Assembly: GCF_900142695.1 (NCBI RefSeq)
Contig: NZ_FRBU01000028.1
Coordinates: 1 to 42,372 of the forward strand
Reading direction: 5' to 3'
Source: Flavobacterium xanthum
GTDB lineage: Bacteria; Bacteroidota; Bacteroidia; Flavobacteriales; Flavobacteriaceae
Length of the DNA stretch: 42,372 bases
Position numbers and translations under genes: made by a program. Numbering within the stretch: position 1 is the stretch's first letter; each line of letters opens with the position of its first letter. Below, one piece after another: positions 15,287 to 26,132 of the stretch. The notes under the pieces are model-generated. The model saw nothing but the letters and a program-made list of their open reading frames with translations, searched no databases and was not told the DNA's origin.

Positions 15287-18200
15287 CAACGACTACTAAT
15301 TCGAATTATGAAAATAACCTTATTTCAATTTGTTTTAGCCCTTGTATTTTCAAGTATAACATTTGCGAATAATATCAGAGGTCAAAAAAAGCTGGACACA
15401 AAGGTAACTATTACCGTGACCGATTTGAACTTAGATACTGCTTTGTCAAAACTTGAAAAATTGGCACATGTAAAATTTTCGTATAATTCGAGAATGTCAC
15501 AATTGAATCAAAAAGTGAGTGTTTATGCTAACAACGAAGCTTTATCGAGTGTTTTGACACGCATTTTGAAACCATTAAAAATGAACTATACCGAAGTAAG
15601 TAATCAAATTATTTTACAAAAAGAAGGTATTGCTAACACCGGAATGAATGCTGAATATTTCTCTACTTTAAATCAAAATACAACTGCTGAGATTATCAAA
15701 GGTCGTGTAGTGGATGAAAAAGGAGAATCGTTACCTGGCGTGACAATTATCGTAAAAGGAACTACAAAAGGAACAACAACAGATATCGATGGAACGTATA
15801 CCATCAGCGCTGAAATTGGAGACGTTTTACAATTTTCTTATGTAGGATTAGAAACTAAATCACTGAAGGTAACCGGAACTACATTAAACGTTACTTTAAT
15901 GGGAAGTGGCGAAACACTCCAAGATGTTGTTGTAATCGGATCCAGAAATCCAACCAGAACAGTCACTGAATCTGCAGTACCTATTGATGTGATTTCTATG
16001 AAAGAGATCGCTTCACAAGGGGCTCAAACGAATTTGAATCAGATTTTAAATATGGTTGCGCCATCATTTACATCTAATACAACCACTGTAGCTGATGGAA
16101 CAGATCACATTGACCCTGCACAATTAAGAGGTTTAGGACCAGACCAAGTTTTAGTTTTATTAAATGGAAAACGACGTCATACGTCCTCTTTAGTAAACAT
16201 CAATGGATCACCTGGTAGAGGAGCTGTAGGTACCGACTTAAATTCCATTCCCGCTTTTGCTATCGAAAAAATTGAAGTATTAAGAGATGGAGCTTCAGCT
16301 CAATATGGCTCAGATGCTATTGCTGGTGTAATCAACATCAACATGAAAAAAGACACTAAAAAATTAGAAGTAAACCTTTTTGGTGGAAGTCATTTTTCTA
16401 AAAATGCTAACGACCATACTGGCGGAAATGATGGAAACAACATTCAAATTGACTTAAACTACGGAACAAATTTAGGAAAGGAAAAAAGTTTCATCAATGT
16501 TACGGCAAGCGCTCAATTGAGAGGCCAAACAAGTCGTGCCAAAGAAGTTACAGGAAGTTTATTCAACCGATACAATGCTGTTGAAGAAAGAGCTAGAATA
16601 GCAGGTATTAACATTAATAGTTTGTATGCGAATACGTTAAACACCACTCCTGGTTTTTACAACGGTTTGCTAAACACAATTAATACGTATGCACAACAAG
16701 TAAGTTATTTTGATGCAACTACAAAAACAGCTATTCAAAGTGCCGCTACTGCAGGAAATTTATCTGGGATGAGAACTTTATTAGGAGCTGATGTAACTTC
16801 GGACGAACTTGCTGCTAGAGGCTTAGTACGAAACGATTTTAATATGAAAGTTGGTCAATCATCACTTCAAAGCTCACAATTCTTTGTAAATGCTGCCTAT
16901 CCTTTAACTGATAAATTAGAGTTATATGCTTTTGGAGGGAACAGCCACAGAACTGGTGAAGCTGCTGGATTTTACAGAAGACCAAATCAATCTAGATCGT
17001 ATACCGGTTTGTATCCAAATGGTTTTTTACCTGAAATCCATTCTACAATTAACGACATTTCAGCAGCGGCAGGATTGCGAGGTACCATTTTTGGTAATTG
17101 GAATTTTGATTTGAGTAATACTTTTGGTAGAAACAGTTTTGATTATGGTGTTGAAAACACGGTCAATTCTTCCATGAGAGAAAATTCTCCAACTACTTTT
17201 GATGCAGGTGGATTGGCATTTAGCCAAAACACAACCAATTTTGACATGAATCAAAAATTTGGTAATTTGAACGTTGCTTTCGGCGCTGAATACAGAAATG
17301 AAAAATACAGCATCAATGCTGGACAACCTGAATCATATAATTTATATGATGTAAACGGTGATGTTGCTTTACCAGGAGTAACACCCGCTAATCTTATCGT
17401 AACTGATTTCTTTGGATCTATTAGAGGAAATGGTTCCCAAGTATTTCCGGGTTTTAGACCTGCAAACGCAGTTGATAAAGGACGTAACAGTGCCGCTATT
17501 TATGGAGATCTTGAATATGATGTTACAGATAAATGGTTGTTGAACGGAGCCGTTCGTTTTGAAAATTATTCTGATTTTGGAAACACTACTAATTTTAAAG
17601 TTGCCAGTCGTTATAAACTAACAGACAACATTAATTTGCGTGGTGCCGTTTCCACAGGTTTTCGCGCTCCTTCTTTACATCAAATCAATTTTAACGCTAC
17701 AGCGACTCAATTTGTTGGTGGTGTACCATTTGAAGTAAGTACATTTAGTAATGACTCTCCAGCAGCTAAAGCCCTTGGAATTCCGCAATTGAAACAAGAA
17801 GAATCTAAAAGTGCTAGTATTGGTTTTACCGCTAAAATTCCAGAAGCAAATTTAACTTTAACAGCAGATGCTTATATTGTAAGAATAGATGACAGAGTAA
17901 CTTTGACGGATCAATTTTCTCGTCCATCGGGAACATTTGCTGCAGGAACACCACAGAGAGAGCTTCAATTACAATTTGATCTAGCTGGAGCAAATGCGGC
18001 TACCTTTTTTGCCAATGCTATTAGTACCGAGTCTAAAGGTATTGATATCATTATAACACATAAACTAAATTTAGGAGCTATAGTAATCAAATCAGATTTA
18101 GCTACTACTTTTTCTCAAACAAGACAAGTGGGTGCTATACAAGGATCGCCTACTTTAGTTGCTAATGGTCAAATAAACCGTTATTTTTCTGAAATGAGCA

Positions 18201-18679
18201 GAATCTATTTAGAAGAAGCAATCCCTAGAGTTAAAGGAAATTTAACCAACTCTTTTACTTATAAAAAATTCGATTTCTTTTTGAGAAATGTTTACTTCGG
18301 ACAGGTAACTGATCCAAATACGGCTGATGTAAATGGAGATGGAAGAGTTGAAGGAGCCATAATAAATGGTCAAGCAGTCGAAGTTGAGCATCCAATCTGG
18401 GGCGCAAAAATAATCACTGACTTATCTGTTGGTTTTAAAATTACTGGAGCTGCAAAAGTTGTAATTGGAGCTAACAATATTTTTGATATCTATCCTGATG
18501 CAAATCTTGGTACACAAACTGCAATCAGACCTAGATTAGTATCTGGAGCTATTGATTACAACGCTGCACCATCCACAATTGACTTATCAAATGCAAATCA
18601 ATTTGCATATTCAAGAAACACCTCTCAATTTGGTCAAAACGGAAGATTCCTTTTTGCTAGGTTAAGCTTGAGTTTCTAG
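15266..18679 (+). CDS. TonB-dependent receptor with N-terminal STN signalling domain
   Basis: This is the outer-membrane receptor of a FecI/FecR-type surface signalling system. It has a signal peptide with a long basic lead (cleavage near residue 35, FANN) and an STN domain at about 44-117 (VTITVTDLNLDTALSKLEKL), which contacts FecR. Next come a CarboxypepD_reg-like domain at 143-212 (IIKGRVVDEKGESLPGVTII) and a plug at about 218-355 (VVVIGSRN, QLRGLGPDQVLVLLNGKRR, IEKIEVLRDGASAQYGSDAIAGVINI). A barrel ends in LSLSF. No SusD gene follows, so a siderophore, cofactor or other small ligand is more likely than a glycan. An internal ATG at 15308 exists, but the longer form is typical of the family. 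Confidence 0.93.
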   Translation: MKKTVFKQRLLIRIMKITLFQFVLALVFSSITFANNIRGQKKLDTKVTITVTDLNLDTALSKLEKLAHVKFSYNSRMSQLNQKVSVYANNEALSSVLTRILKPLKMNYTEVSNQIILQKEGIANTGMNAEYFSTLNQNTTAEIIKGRVVDEKGESLPGVTIIVKGTTKGTTTDIDGTYTISAEIGDVLQFSYVGLETKSLKVTGTTLNVTLMGSGETLQDVVVIGSRNPTRTVTESAVPIDVISMKEIASQGAQTNLNQILNMVAPSFTSNTTTVADGTDHIDPAQLRGLGPDQVLVLLNGKRRHTSSLVNINGSPGRGAVGTDLNSIPAFAIEKIEVLRDGASAQYGSDAIAGVININMKKDTKKLEVNLFGGSHFSKNANDHTGGNDGNNIQIDLNYGTNLGKEKSFINVTASAQLRGQTSRAKEVTGSLFNRYNAVEERARIAGININSLYANTLNTTPGFYNGLLNTINTYAQQVSYFDATTKTAIQSAATAGNLSGMRTLLGADVTSDELAARGLVRNDFNMKVGQSSLQSSQFFVNAAYPLTDKLELYAFGGNSHRTGEAAGFYRRPNQSRSYTGLYPNGFLPEIHSTINDISAAAGLRGTIFGNWNFDLSNTFGRNSFDYGVENTVNSSMRENSPTTFDAGGLAFSQNTTNFDMNQKFGNLNVAFGAEYRNEKYSINAGQPESYNLYDVNGDVALPGVTPANLIVTDFFGSIRGNGSQVFPGFRPANAVDKGRNSAAIYGDLEYDVTDKWLLNGAVRFENYSDFGNTTNFKVASRYKLTDNINLRGAVSTGFRAPSLHQINFNATATQFVGGVPFEVSTFSNDSPAAKALGIPQLKQEESKSASIGFTAKIPEANLTLTADAYIVRIDDRVTLTDQFSRPSGTFAAGTPQRELQLQFDLAGANAATFFANAISTESKGIDIIITHKLNLGAIVIKSDLATTFSQTRQVGAIQGSPTLVANGQINRYFSEMSRIYLEEAIPRVKGNLTNSFTYKKFDFFLRNVYFGQVTDPNTADVNGDGRVEGAIINGQAVEVEHPIWGAKIITDLSVGFKITGAAKVVIGANNIFDIYPDANLGTQTAIRPRLVSGAIDYNAAPSTIDLSNANQFAYSRNTSQFGQNGRFLFARLSLSF

Positions 18680-18698
18680 AAAACCCTATTTTATATTG

Positions 18699-18730
18699 AA
18701 AACCATTCGCGTGCGCGAATGGTTTTTTTT
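18699..18730 (+). terminator. Receptor terminator
   Basis: A 13-bp perfect stem (18699-18711 with 18714-18726) is followed by a long T run, 20 bases after the receptor stop. The apex reads ATTCGC-GTGC-GCGAAT, the motif shared by five terminators here. Confidence 0.93.
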
Positions 18731-18767
18731 TGGCTTAATCTTAGGTAATAAAAGAACCCAAACTTTG

Positions 18768-18775
18768 TACCTTTG
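18768..18775 (+). promoter_or_regulatory. uvrB promoter -7 box
   Basis: TACCTTTG, 28 bases before the uvrB ATG. No good -33 element at the right distance. Confidence 0.5.
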
Positions 18776-18803
18776 CATTTCTAAAACTTTGCCCCTTAAT
18801 TAA

Positions 18804-20795
<1,992 letters not shown>

Positions 20796-20961
20796 CGAAC
20801 GCTGCAATACATCATTGCAAACAAATATAAAATATAACTTCGTAAATTTAGATGGCTTTAAGTACTACTATTTTGTCATGAAATGCTTTTAAATTATTTA
20901 AAAAGTTTTAAATTTGAACTGAAATATTATCTAATTGTTATACAATCAATTACGATTTTAA

Positions 20962-22188
20962 ATGAAATGCTATTCATACATTTTAATTCTTTTAGGATTT
21001 ATTTCAGGTGCTTCAGGACAAACTTCGGAGCAGGATTTGATACGCACAGAAATAGAAAACAGCACTGATTTGATCAAACCAAATATTCTTTCTAATCACC
21101 CGTTAGGAATGTACATTTCCCGAATAAATCATAATTTTAAAGTGCGTTCACCAGAGAAATACTCCTTCTCATTTGAAGTTTCCAGCGGAAATGTGATGTT
21201 GCCTTATGTTAAATCATATACTTTAACGAATCCAGTTGATAGAGCAAATGCGGCACAGTTTCCTTGGCATTACCGAGAATACAAATTTGACCTCAACACC
21301 GTTCCTGCTCAAACCAACTCATTTACTGCTGACGGTGTCATTAGATCCTATAAATTTACATTTTCCTTGCCTTTATCGGTCAATCACGAACTTACTTTTG
21401 GCATCCGTTCGTATTCCCTTGACGGAGGAAAATATCCATTTTCAGTATTTACCTCTGATGAATCCATTGAATGGTTTCACAGTACTATTGCCGGAGGAGA
21501 AGATCCATTTTCGAGACGGTATTATGGTTTAAACAAAGCAAAAATATCCTATCAAGACGAGAACAACACCTTTCTAACAATGAACAATGGTAATTTTCGA
21601 ATTCCAGGAATGGAGATCAATTATTTCTACTATCCAAAATTAGAAATGAATAAGAAACATCGAATCTATATGAATTTTGGCGCCCACTTCGGCATCAATA
21701 TGTCCAGATACAATCCTGTTATGGACATTGGTATTTCTTCTTCCGCTATCAAGAAAATGATAGTTAAAGATAAAAACATATTGACTGTAGGCATCAGTGC
21801 AGGCGCTTTAAGACAGCGATTATTCCAGTTTGGAGATCGAGTAAACTTCAGCGATCGCTCCTTCCTATACAGTTTTGAAGGACTTATTGATTATAAAAGA
21901 AAACTTCAAAATAATAATACTATTTCATTTGGGATCAATTATACTTTTCAAACACCCTACAATAATAAAAATGATTTTAATCATATCATTTTAACTGGCG
22001 AGAGAGTAAAATCGCATTGGCAGGAAACACTATCTCACCTATATGAAAATCTTGATGCATGGAATTTTATCTGCACCTATTCTGTTAAACAATTTTCTTA
22101 TTTTATATACATTAGAGAAGACCTTACGCTAGATAATGCGCCTGATTTACAGACAGGCTTTGGTGTGAAAATGTCTTTTAAGAATTAA
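20962..22188 (+). CDS. Secreted or outer-membrane protein of unknown function
   Basis: A signal peptide (residues 1-19, ending GASGQ) precedes a 390-residue body made almost wholly of alternating polar and hydrophobic strands rich in Tyr and Phe. Examples are YSFSFEVSSGNVMLPY, HELTFGIRSYSL and NTISFGINYTFQTPY. The protein closes with FGVKMSFKN. This composition and the regular strand spacing suggest an outer-membrane beta-barrel, perhaps of the DUF3187 kind, but I do not recognise the family with certainty. It is single-gene and convergent with the TerB-like gene (42 bases between ends). No promoter box stands out. Confidence 0.7.
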   Translation: MKCYSYILILLGFISGASGQTSEQDLIRTEIENSTDLIKPNILSNHPLGMYISRINHNFKVRSPEKYSFSFEVSSGNVMLPYVKSYTLTNPVDRANAAQFPWHYREYKFDLNTVPAQTNSFTADGVIRSYKFTFSLPLSVNHELTFGIRSYSLDGGKYPFSVFTSDESIEWFHSTIAGGEDPFSRRYYGLNKAKISYQDENNTFLTMNNGNFRIPGMEINYFYYPKLEMNKKHRIYMNFGAHFGINMSRYNPVMDIGISSSAIKKMIVKDKNILTVGISAGALRQRLFQFGDRVNFSDRSFLYSFEGLIDYKRKLQNNNTISFGINYTFQTPYNNKNDFNHIILTGERVKSHWQETLSHLYENLDAWNFICTYSVKQFSYFIYIREDLTLDNAPDLQTGFGVKMSFKN

Positions 22189-22230
22189 ATAGTAAAAATA
22201 TAGATCCTCAAATTCCTCTAGAATCAAAGG

Positions 22231-22632
22231 TTAATTATGTTGTTCCTGAAAAATATTTAATAAAACTTCGGCATCTATAATTGCATTAGGCGCTTCATTC
22301 ATCAATTTAAGAATGCGTTTTGTAGCTATTGGATTAAGTCCCATTTCAATTGCTATTTGCTGAATCGCAACAGCTTCTTTTTTATGTAAAATTCCGTCAC
22401 AATACATCAATAAAGCCAATCTATAAAATTGTTGAATCCGTTGAAATTCAGTTTTTATCGGTATTAAAGGTAATTCTTGATGAAAAAAATCTTTAAAAAC
22501 GGTACTGTCAAAACTCAGTTCTTTGGCGACAATTTCTAAAAATTCATATTCTCTTTTATGCAAATGTCCGTCAACGGTAGAAAAAGCAATCATTTCTAAA
22601 AGTAAACTCCTCTTTTGTTCGAATGTATTCAT
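22231..22632 (-). CDS. TerB-like helical protein
   Basis: The 133-residue, all-helical protein contains an internal duplication. VDGHLHKREYEFLEIVAKEL (about 20-39) and CDGILHKKEAVAIQQIAIEM (about 77-96) share the DGxLHKxE pattern. This acidic/histidine signature and spacing match the TerB/DjlA-N fold, which binds metal and is linked to tellurite response and envelope stress. The actual role is unknown. A TTG precedes the ATG at 22632; the ATG is chosen. Proteins of this type in related genomes may carry an excinuclease-B label, but there is no UvrB motif here. Confidence 0.72.
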   Translation of the reverse strand: MNTFEQKRSLLLEMIAFSTVDGHLHKREYEFLEIVAKELSFDSTVFKDFFHQELPLIPIKTEFQRIQQFYRLALLMYCDGILHKKEAVAIQQIAIEMGLNPIATKRILKLMNEAPNAIIDAEVLLNIFQEQHN

Positions 22633-22688
22633 CAAATTATTATTTTTAGCTAAAATATTGTTTTTAAATCAAAACACAAAAACTAATA

Positions 22689-23507
22689 ATGAATCGACTA
22701 AAGTTCCTACTCCTACTTTTCTTTTTTACGATAGCAAAAATTACTGCTCAGGGCGAAGAAATAAAGAAAACTACGGCTTCTAAACAAGTGTCTACTTTTA
22801 CTATTGAAGCGCCACAACTTCAAACTACAAAGAAAATTTGGGTCTATTTACCCGAAAATTATGCTACCTCAAAAAAGAATTTCTCTGTAATTTATATGCA
22901 TGATGCTCAAAACTTGTTTGATGCAAAAACTTCTTATTCCGGGGAATGGAATGTAGATGAAAAACTGGACAGCCTAAAAGCTCAGGTTATTGTGATAGGA
23001 ATCGAACATGGAAATGAGAAACGAATGGAGGAATTAACGCCTTTTAAAAACGAAAAATACGGTGGTGGAAAAGCAGATAACTATTTAGAATTTATCGTAA
23101 AAACATTGAAGCCACAAATCGACAAAACCTATCGAACCAAAACTAAAAAGAAAAATACAATCATCATGGGAAGTTCTCTTGGCGGTTTGACTTCCTATTA
23201 TGCCGTTTTAAAATATCCTGAAATTTTTGGAAAAGCAGGTGTTTTCTCGCCTTCCTTTTGGTTTACCAAAGACATTTATACGCTGACTGAAAAATCAAAA
23301 AAAATAAAGTCGAAAATTTATTTTCTGTGTGGCGATGCTGAAAGTGACGACATGGTTTCGGATTTGAACAAAATGGAATATTTAATAAATTCTAATCGAT
23401 GCTATTGCCTCAATTTAAATAAAAAAACAATTGTAAAAGACGGAAAACACAATGAAAAACTATGGCGCGACGGTTTTGTCGATGCCTTTTTATGGCTCGG
23501 TTTATAA
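22689..23507 (+). CDS. Secreted esterase of the enterochelin-esterase / esterase D-like family
   Basis: A signal peptide (1-20, ending ITAQ) leads into an alpha/beta hydrolase of the putative-esterase family. WVYLPENY is the first strand, VIYMHDAQNLFD follows, and GSSLGG (161-166) gives Ser163 as the nucleophile. FLCGDAESDD provides an acidic residue and DGKHNEKLWRDG the histidine. Relatives cut siderophore esters, feruloyl esters or acyl thioesters; the substrate here is not evident. It is divergent from the TerB-like gene and followed after 48 bases by the dipeptide epimerase gene, possibly in one operon. Confidence 0.85.
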   Translation: MNRLKFLLLLFFFTIAKITAQGEEIKKTTASKQVSTFTIEAPQLQTTKKIWVYLPENYATSKKNFSVIYMHDAQNLFDAKTSYSGEWNVDEKLDSLKAQVIVIGIEHGNEKRMEELTPFKNEKYGGGKADNYLEFIVKTLKPQIDKTYRTKTKKKNTIIMGSSLGGLTSYYAVLKYPEIFGKAGVFSPSFWFTKDIYTLTEKSKKIKSKIYFLCGDAESDDMVSDLNKMEYLINSNRCYCLNLNKKTIVKDGKHNEKLWRDGFVDAFLWLGL

Positions 23508-23555
23508 AAAATTCTGCTTTAAATAAACACAACAAATAGTAAAATTAAACCCCAA

Positions 23556-24566
23556 ATGGAACTAATATTAAGAGAATACGAACTCAAATTAAAACATACG
23601 TTCACGATTTCAAGAGAATCGATTGATGTTCAGCCATCTTTGATTGTGGAGTTGCAACGTGATGGTTTTTCTGGTTGTGGCGAAGCAACTTCTAATCCAT
23701 ATTACAAGACAACAGTTCCTGTGATGATGCAGGATTTAGAAAAAATTAGAACCATAATCGAAAATACTACAGAGGAAACACCCGAAGCATTTTGGGCAAA
23801 AATCCATCCTTACTTAAAAGACGATATGTTTGCTTTGTGCGCTTTGGATATGGCATACAATGATTTATACGCGCGTAAAAAAGGAAAGAAACTGTACGAA
23901 TTGTGGAATTATAGCATTGACAAAAATCCATTGACCGATTACACAATTGGAATAGCTTCCATCGAAAAAATGGTGGCTAAAATGAAGGAATTACCTTGGC
24001 CGATTTATAAAATCAAGTTAGGAACCAAAGAAGATATTGCCATTGTTACTGAACTTCGGAAACATACCGATGCTATTTTCAGAATCGATGCCAATTGTGG
24101 ATGGAGCGTGGACGAAACCATAAACAATGCCGTTACACTAAAAAAATTGGGTGTGGAATTCTTGGAACAACCCTTGAAAGCAGATAATTGGGTAGGACAC
24201 AAGGAAGTTTTTAAACATTCCGTTTTACCGATTATAGCCGACGAAAGTTGTATTATAGAAGAAGATGTAGCAAAATGTAATAACCATTTTCATGGTGTAA
24301 ATGTGAAGTTGGTAAAATGTGGCGGTTTAACTCCCGGAAGACGAATGATTCAGGAAGCCAAGAAATTAGGTCTAAAAACCATGGTGGGTTGTATGACCGA
24401 ATCGACTGTAGGAATTTCTGCGATTGCGCATTTATTGCCACAATTGGATTATGTAGATATGGATGGCGCATTGCTTTTGGCAGAAGATATTGCAACTGGA
24501 GTGACAATCGATTTTGGAAAAATAAACTATTCTGACTTAAACGGAACTGGTGTAACTTTAATGTAG
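23556..24566 (+). CDS. L-Ala-D/L-Glu (dipeptide) epimerase
   Basis: Enolase-superfamily enzyme (muconate lactonizing subgroup) that epimerises dipeptides such as L-Ala-D-Glu released from peptidoglycan. Key residues are visible: the KxK pair Lys152/Lys154 in YKIKLG; metal ligands Asp178 (DAN), Glu204 (EQP) and Asp229 (ADES); and the opposite-face lysine in VKLVKCGG (251 or 254). Asp301-Met-Asp303 in YVDMDG is the DxD specificity motif of dipeptide epimerases. At 336 residues it is slightly short but complete. It is followed after 6 bases by a PLP enzyme gene, so the two are surely co-transcribed. Confidence 0.92.
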   Translation: MELILREYELKLKHTFTISRESIDVQPSLIVELQRDGFSGCGEATSNPYYKTTVPVMMQDLEKIRTIIENTTEETPEAFWAKIHPYLKDDMFALCALDMAYNDLYARKKGKKLYELWNYSIDKNPLTDYTIGIASIEKMVAKMKELPWPIYKIKLGTKEDIAIVTELRKHTDAIFRIDANCGWSVDETINNAVTLKKLGVEFLEQPLKADNWVGHKEVFKHSVLPIIADESCIIEEDVAKCNNHFHGVNVKLVKCGGLTPGRRMIQEAKKLGLKTMVGCMTESTVGISAIAHLLPQLDYVDMDGALLLAEDIATGVTIDFGKINYSDLNGTGVTLM

Positions 24567-24572
24567 TTTTAA

Positions 24573-25604
24573 ATGAAAGTCAACCAATTTCCAGATCGAA
24601 TAATTGAAATCGAAAATAAAGAATATCTTTATTTTGGAGGAACGGCTTATTTGGGTTTGCCAACGCATCCTGAATTCAAAAAACTGCTCATTAAAAACAT
24701 TTTGCAATGGGGAACGGCGTATGGAAGTTCTCGAAGTGCAAACATTCAACTGACCGCCTACGAAAATGGGGAACGGTTTTTAGCCAATTTCATCAAAGCA
24801 GAAGCTGCTCTCACCCTTTCTTCCGGAATGTTAGCAGGAAAATTAGTTATTGAAGCATTAACTCCTGAAACCGATTGCTTTTTTCATTTTCCGGATACGC
24901 ACACTGCCATCAAAGCGCAAAACAATCTTCCTTTTTTTATTGGAGAAAAGATAAATCCTCGGTTGCTCGATTCTGAAATTGAAAAAATTACTGTTTTGAC
25001 GGATTCGGTTCCCTCCTTTCGTGTACAACCAATCGATCTTTCTATTCTGAATTTGATTCCGACCAATAAAGAAATCACTTTAGTTATTGACGAATCACAT
25101 TCACTTGGAATTTTGGGTATGAATGGTTGCGGGATTTATTCGAACATTAATCTTCCCAACGTTAAAAGGAAAATCATGGTGTCCTCTTTGGGCAAAGCAT
25201 TTGGATTGACAGGAGGCGTAATTGCTAGTGATTCTGAATTTATCAATCTATTAGCAACTCACGATACTTTTGTTTCCAGTGCCGGAATGAATGCTGCATT
25301 TGTACAGACAATGTCAGATGCGGAGCATATTTATTTACAACAGCACCAAAAATTAAAAGACAATTTAAACTATATTGATACTCATTTAAGTAAAAATGAA
25401 GCCATTCTTTTTGATGCTAATTATCCACTCATTTATCCGGAAATCGAAGGCATAAATGATGTTTTTACAGAAAATAAAATTATTATAACCAATTTTAAAT
25501 ATCCCACAGACACAAAGGATTTAAACAGAATTGTAATTACTGCCAATCATAAAAAAGAAGATTTGGATACTATAATTCACCTTCTGAACCAAAACCAATT
25601 CTAA
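24573..25604 (+). CDS. PLP-dependent aminotransferase-fold enzyme, oxoamine-synthase-like
   Basis: A fold-type I PLP enzyme of the class II aminotransferase / alpha-oxoamine synthase group (BioF, KBL relatives). Seen are TAYLGLPTHPEF near the N-terminus, GTAYGSSRSANIQLTAYE (47-64), VIDESHSLG (171-179, with the PLP-contacting Asp173 and His176) and SSLGKAFGLTGG (204-215) with the Schiff-base Lys208. It is 343 residues against about 390 for BioF, and the first helix is short. It lacks the features that would assign it to biotin or glycine-acetyltransfer chemistry. Tight coupling to the dipeptide epimerase suggests a role in amino-acid or peptidoglycan-peptide salvage; this is inference. Confidence 0.82.
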   Translation: MKVNQFPDRIIEIENKEYLYFGGTAYLGLPTHPEFKKLLIKNILQWGTAYGSSRSANIQLTAYENGERFLANFIKAEAALTLSSGMLAGKLVIEALTPETDCFFHFPDTHTAIKAQNNLPFFIGEKINPRLLDSEIEKITVLTDSVPSFRVQPIDLSILNLIPTNKEITLVIDESHSLGILGMNGCGIYSNINLPNVKRKIMVSSLGKAFGLTGGVIASDSEFINLLATHDTFVSSAGMNAAFVQTMSDAEHIYLQQHQKLKDNLNYIDTHLSKNEAILFDANYPLIYPEIEGINDVFTENKIIITNFKYPTDTKDLNRIVITANHKKEDLDTIIHLLNQNQF

Positions 25605-25637
25605 ATCTAAAATTGTGGTCCAATTGCTTTTAAACCG

Positions 25638-25645
25638 TACCTTTG
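25638..25645 (+). promoter_or_regulatory. Promoter -7 box of the DUF1456 gene
   Basis: TACCTTTG, 15 bases before the start codon, with no exact -33 box. The two-gene operon that follows starts here. Confidence 0.5.
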
Positions 25646-25659
25646 TAAAAAATTAGAAT

Positions 25660-26130
25660 ATGATGACAAATAACGATATCTTTAAAAAACTTCGTGTAGC
25701 CTTAATGTTACGTGACGATCAAATAGTTGAAATATTAGAATTGGTAGATTTTAGAATCACTAAATCAGAATTAGGTGCTTTTTTCCGTGATGAAAAACAT
25801 GAAAATTACATGGAATGTGGCGACCAAGTGTTGCGTAACTTTCTAAACGCATTGGTAATTCATTTGCGTGGAACGAAAGAAAATCCAAAAAACCCAAATG
25901 ATGTTTTAGCAAAACACAAAGCTCAAATTCCTGCAAAAGAAGGATCCAAAGACAGACCCGAGTTTAAGGCAAAACCAAGAGACGAAGAAAAATCAAGAGG
26001 TGACGAAGCACCCTCAAAATCAAGACCTGCGACAAAAAACACTTCTAAAAAACAATATCCAAAAGGAAATTCAAAAGTTCAAGTAGTGGAGAAAGTGAAA
26101 TTTAATTTCGGTAAGAATAAAAAATCATAA
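25660..26130 (+). CDS. DUF1456 (YehS-like) protein with a basic disordered tail
   Basis: Residues 1-72 are one DUF1456 unit: NNDIFKKLRVALMLRDDQIVEIL, FRITKSELGAFFRD, and NYMECGDQVLRNFLNALV. They resemble the second of the two units in E. coli YehS. The second half is not another unit but an 80-residue low-complexity tail rich in Lys, Pro, Glu and Ser, ending in VEKVKFNFGKNKKS. Such tails often touch nucleic acid or ribosomes, but no function is known for the family. ATG codons at 25660 and 25663 are both possible starts. The SDR gene begins 2 bases after its stop. Confidence 0.85.
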   Translation: MMTNNDIFKKLRVALMLRDDQIVEILELVDFRITKSELGAFFRDEKHENYMECGDQVLRNFLNALVIHLRGTKENPKNPNDVLAKHKAQIPAKEGSKDRPEFKAKPRDEEKSRGDEAPSKSRPATKNTSKKQYPKGNSKVQVVEKVKFNFGKNKKS

Positions 26131-26132
26131 CT

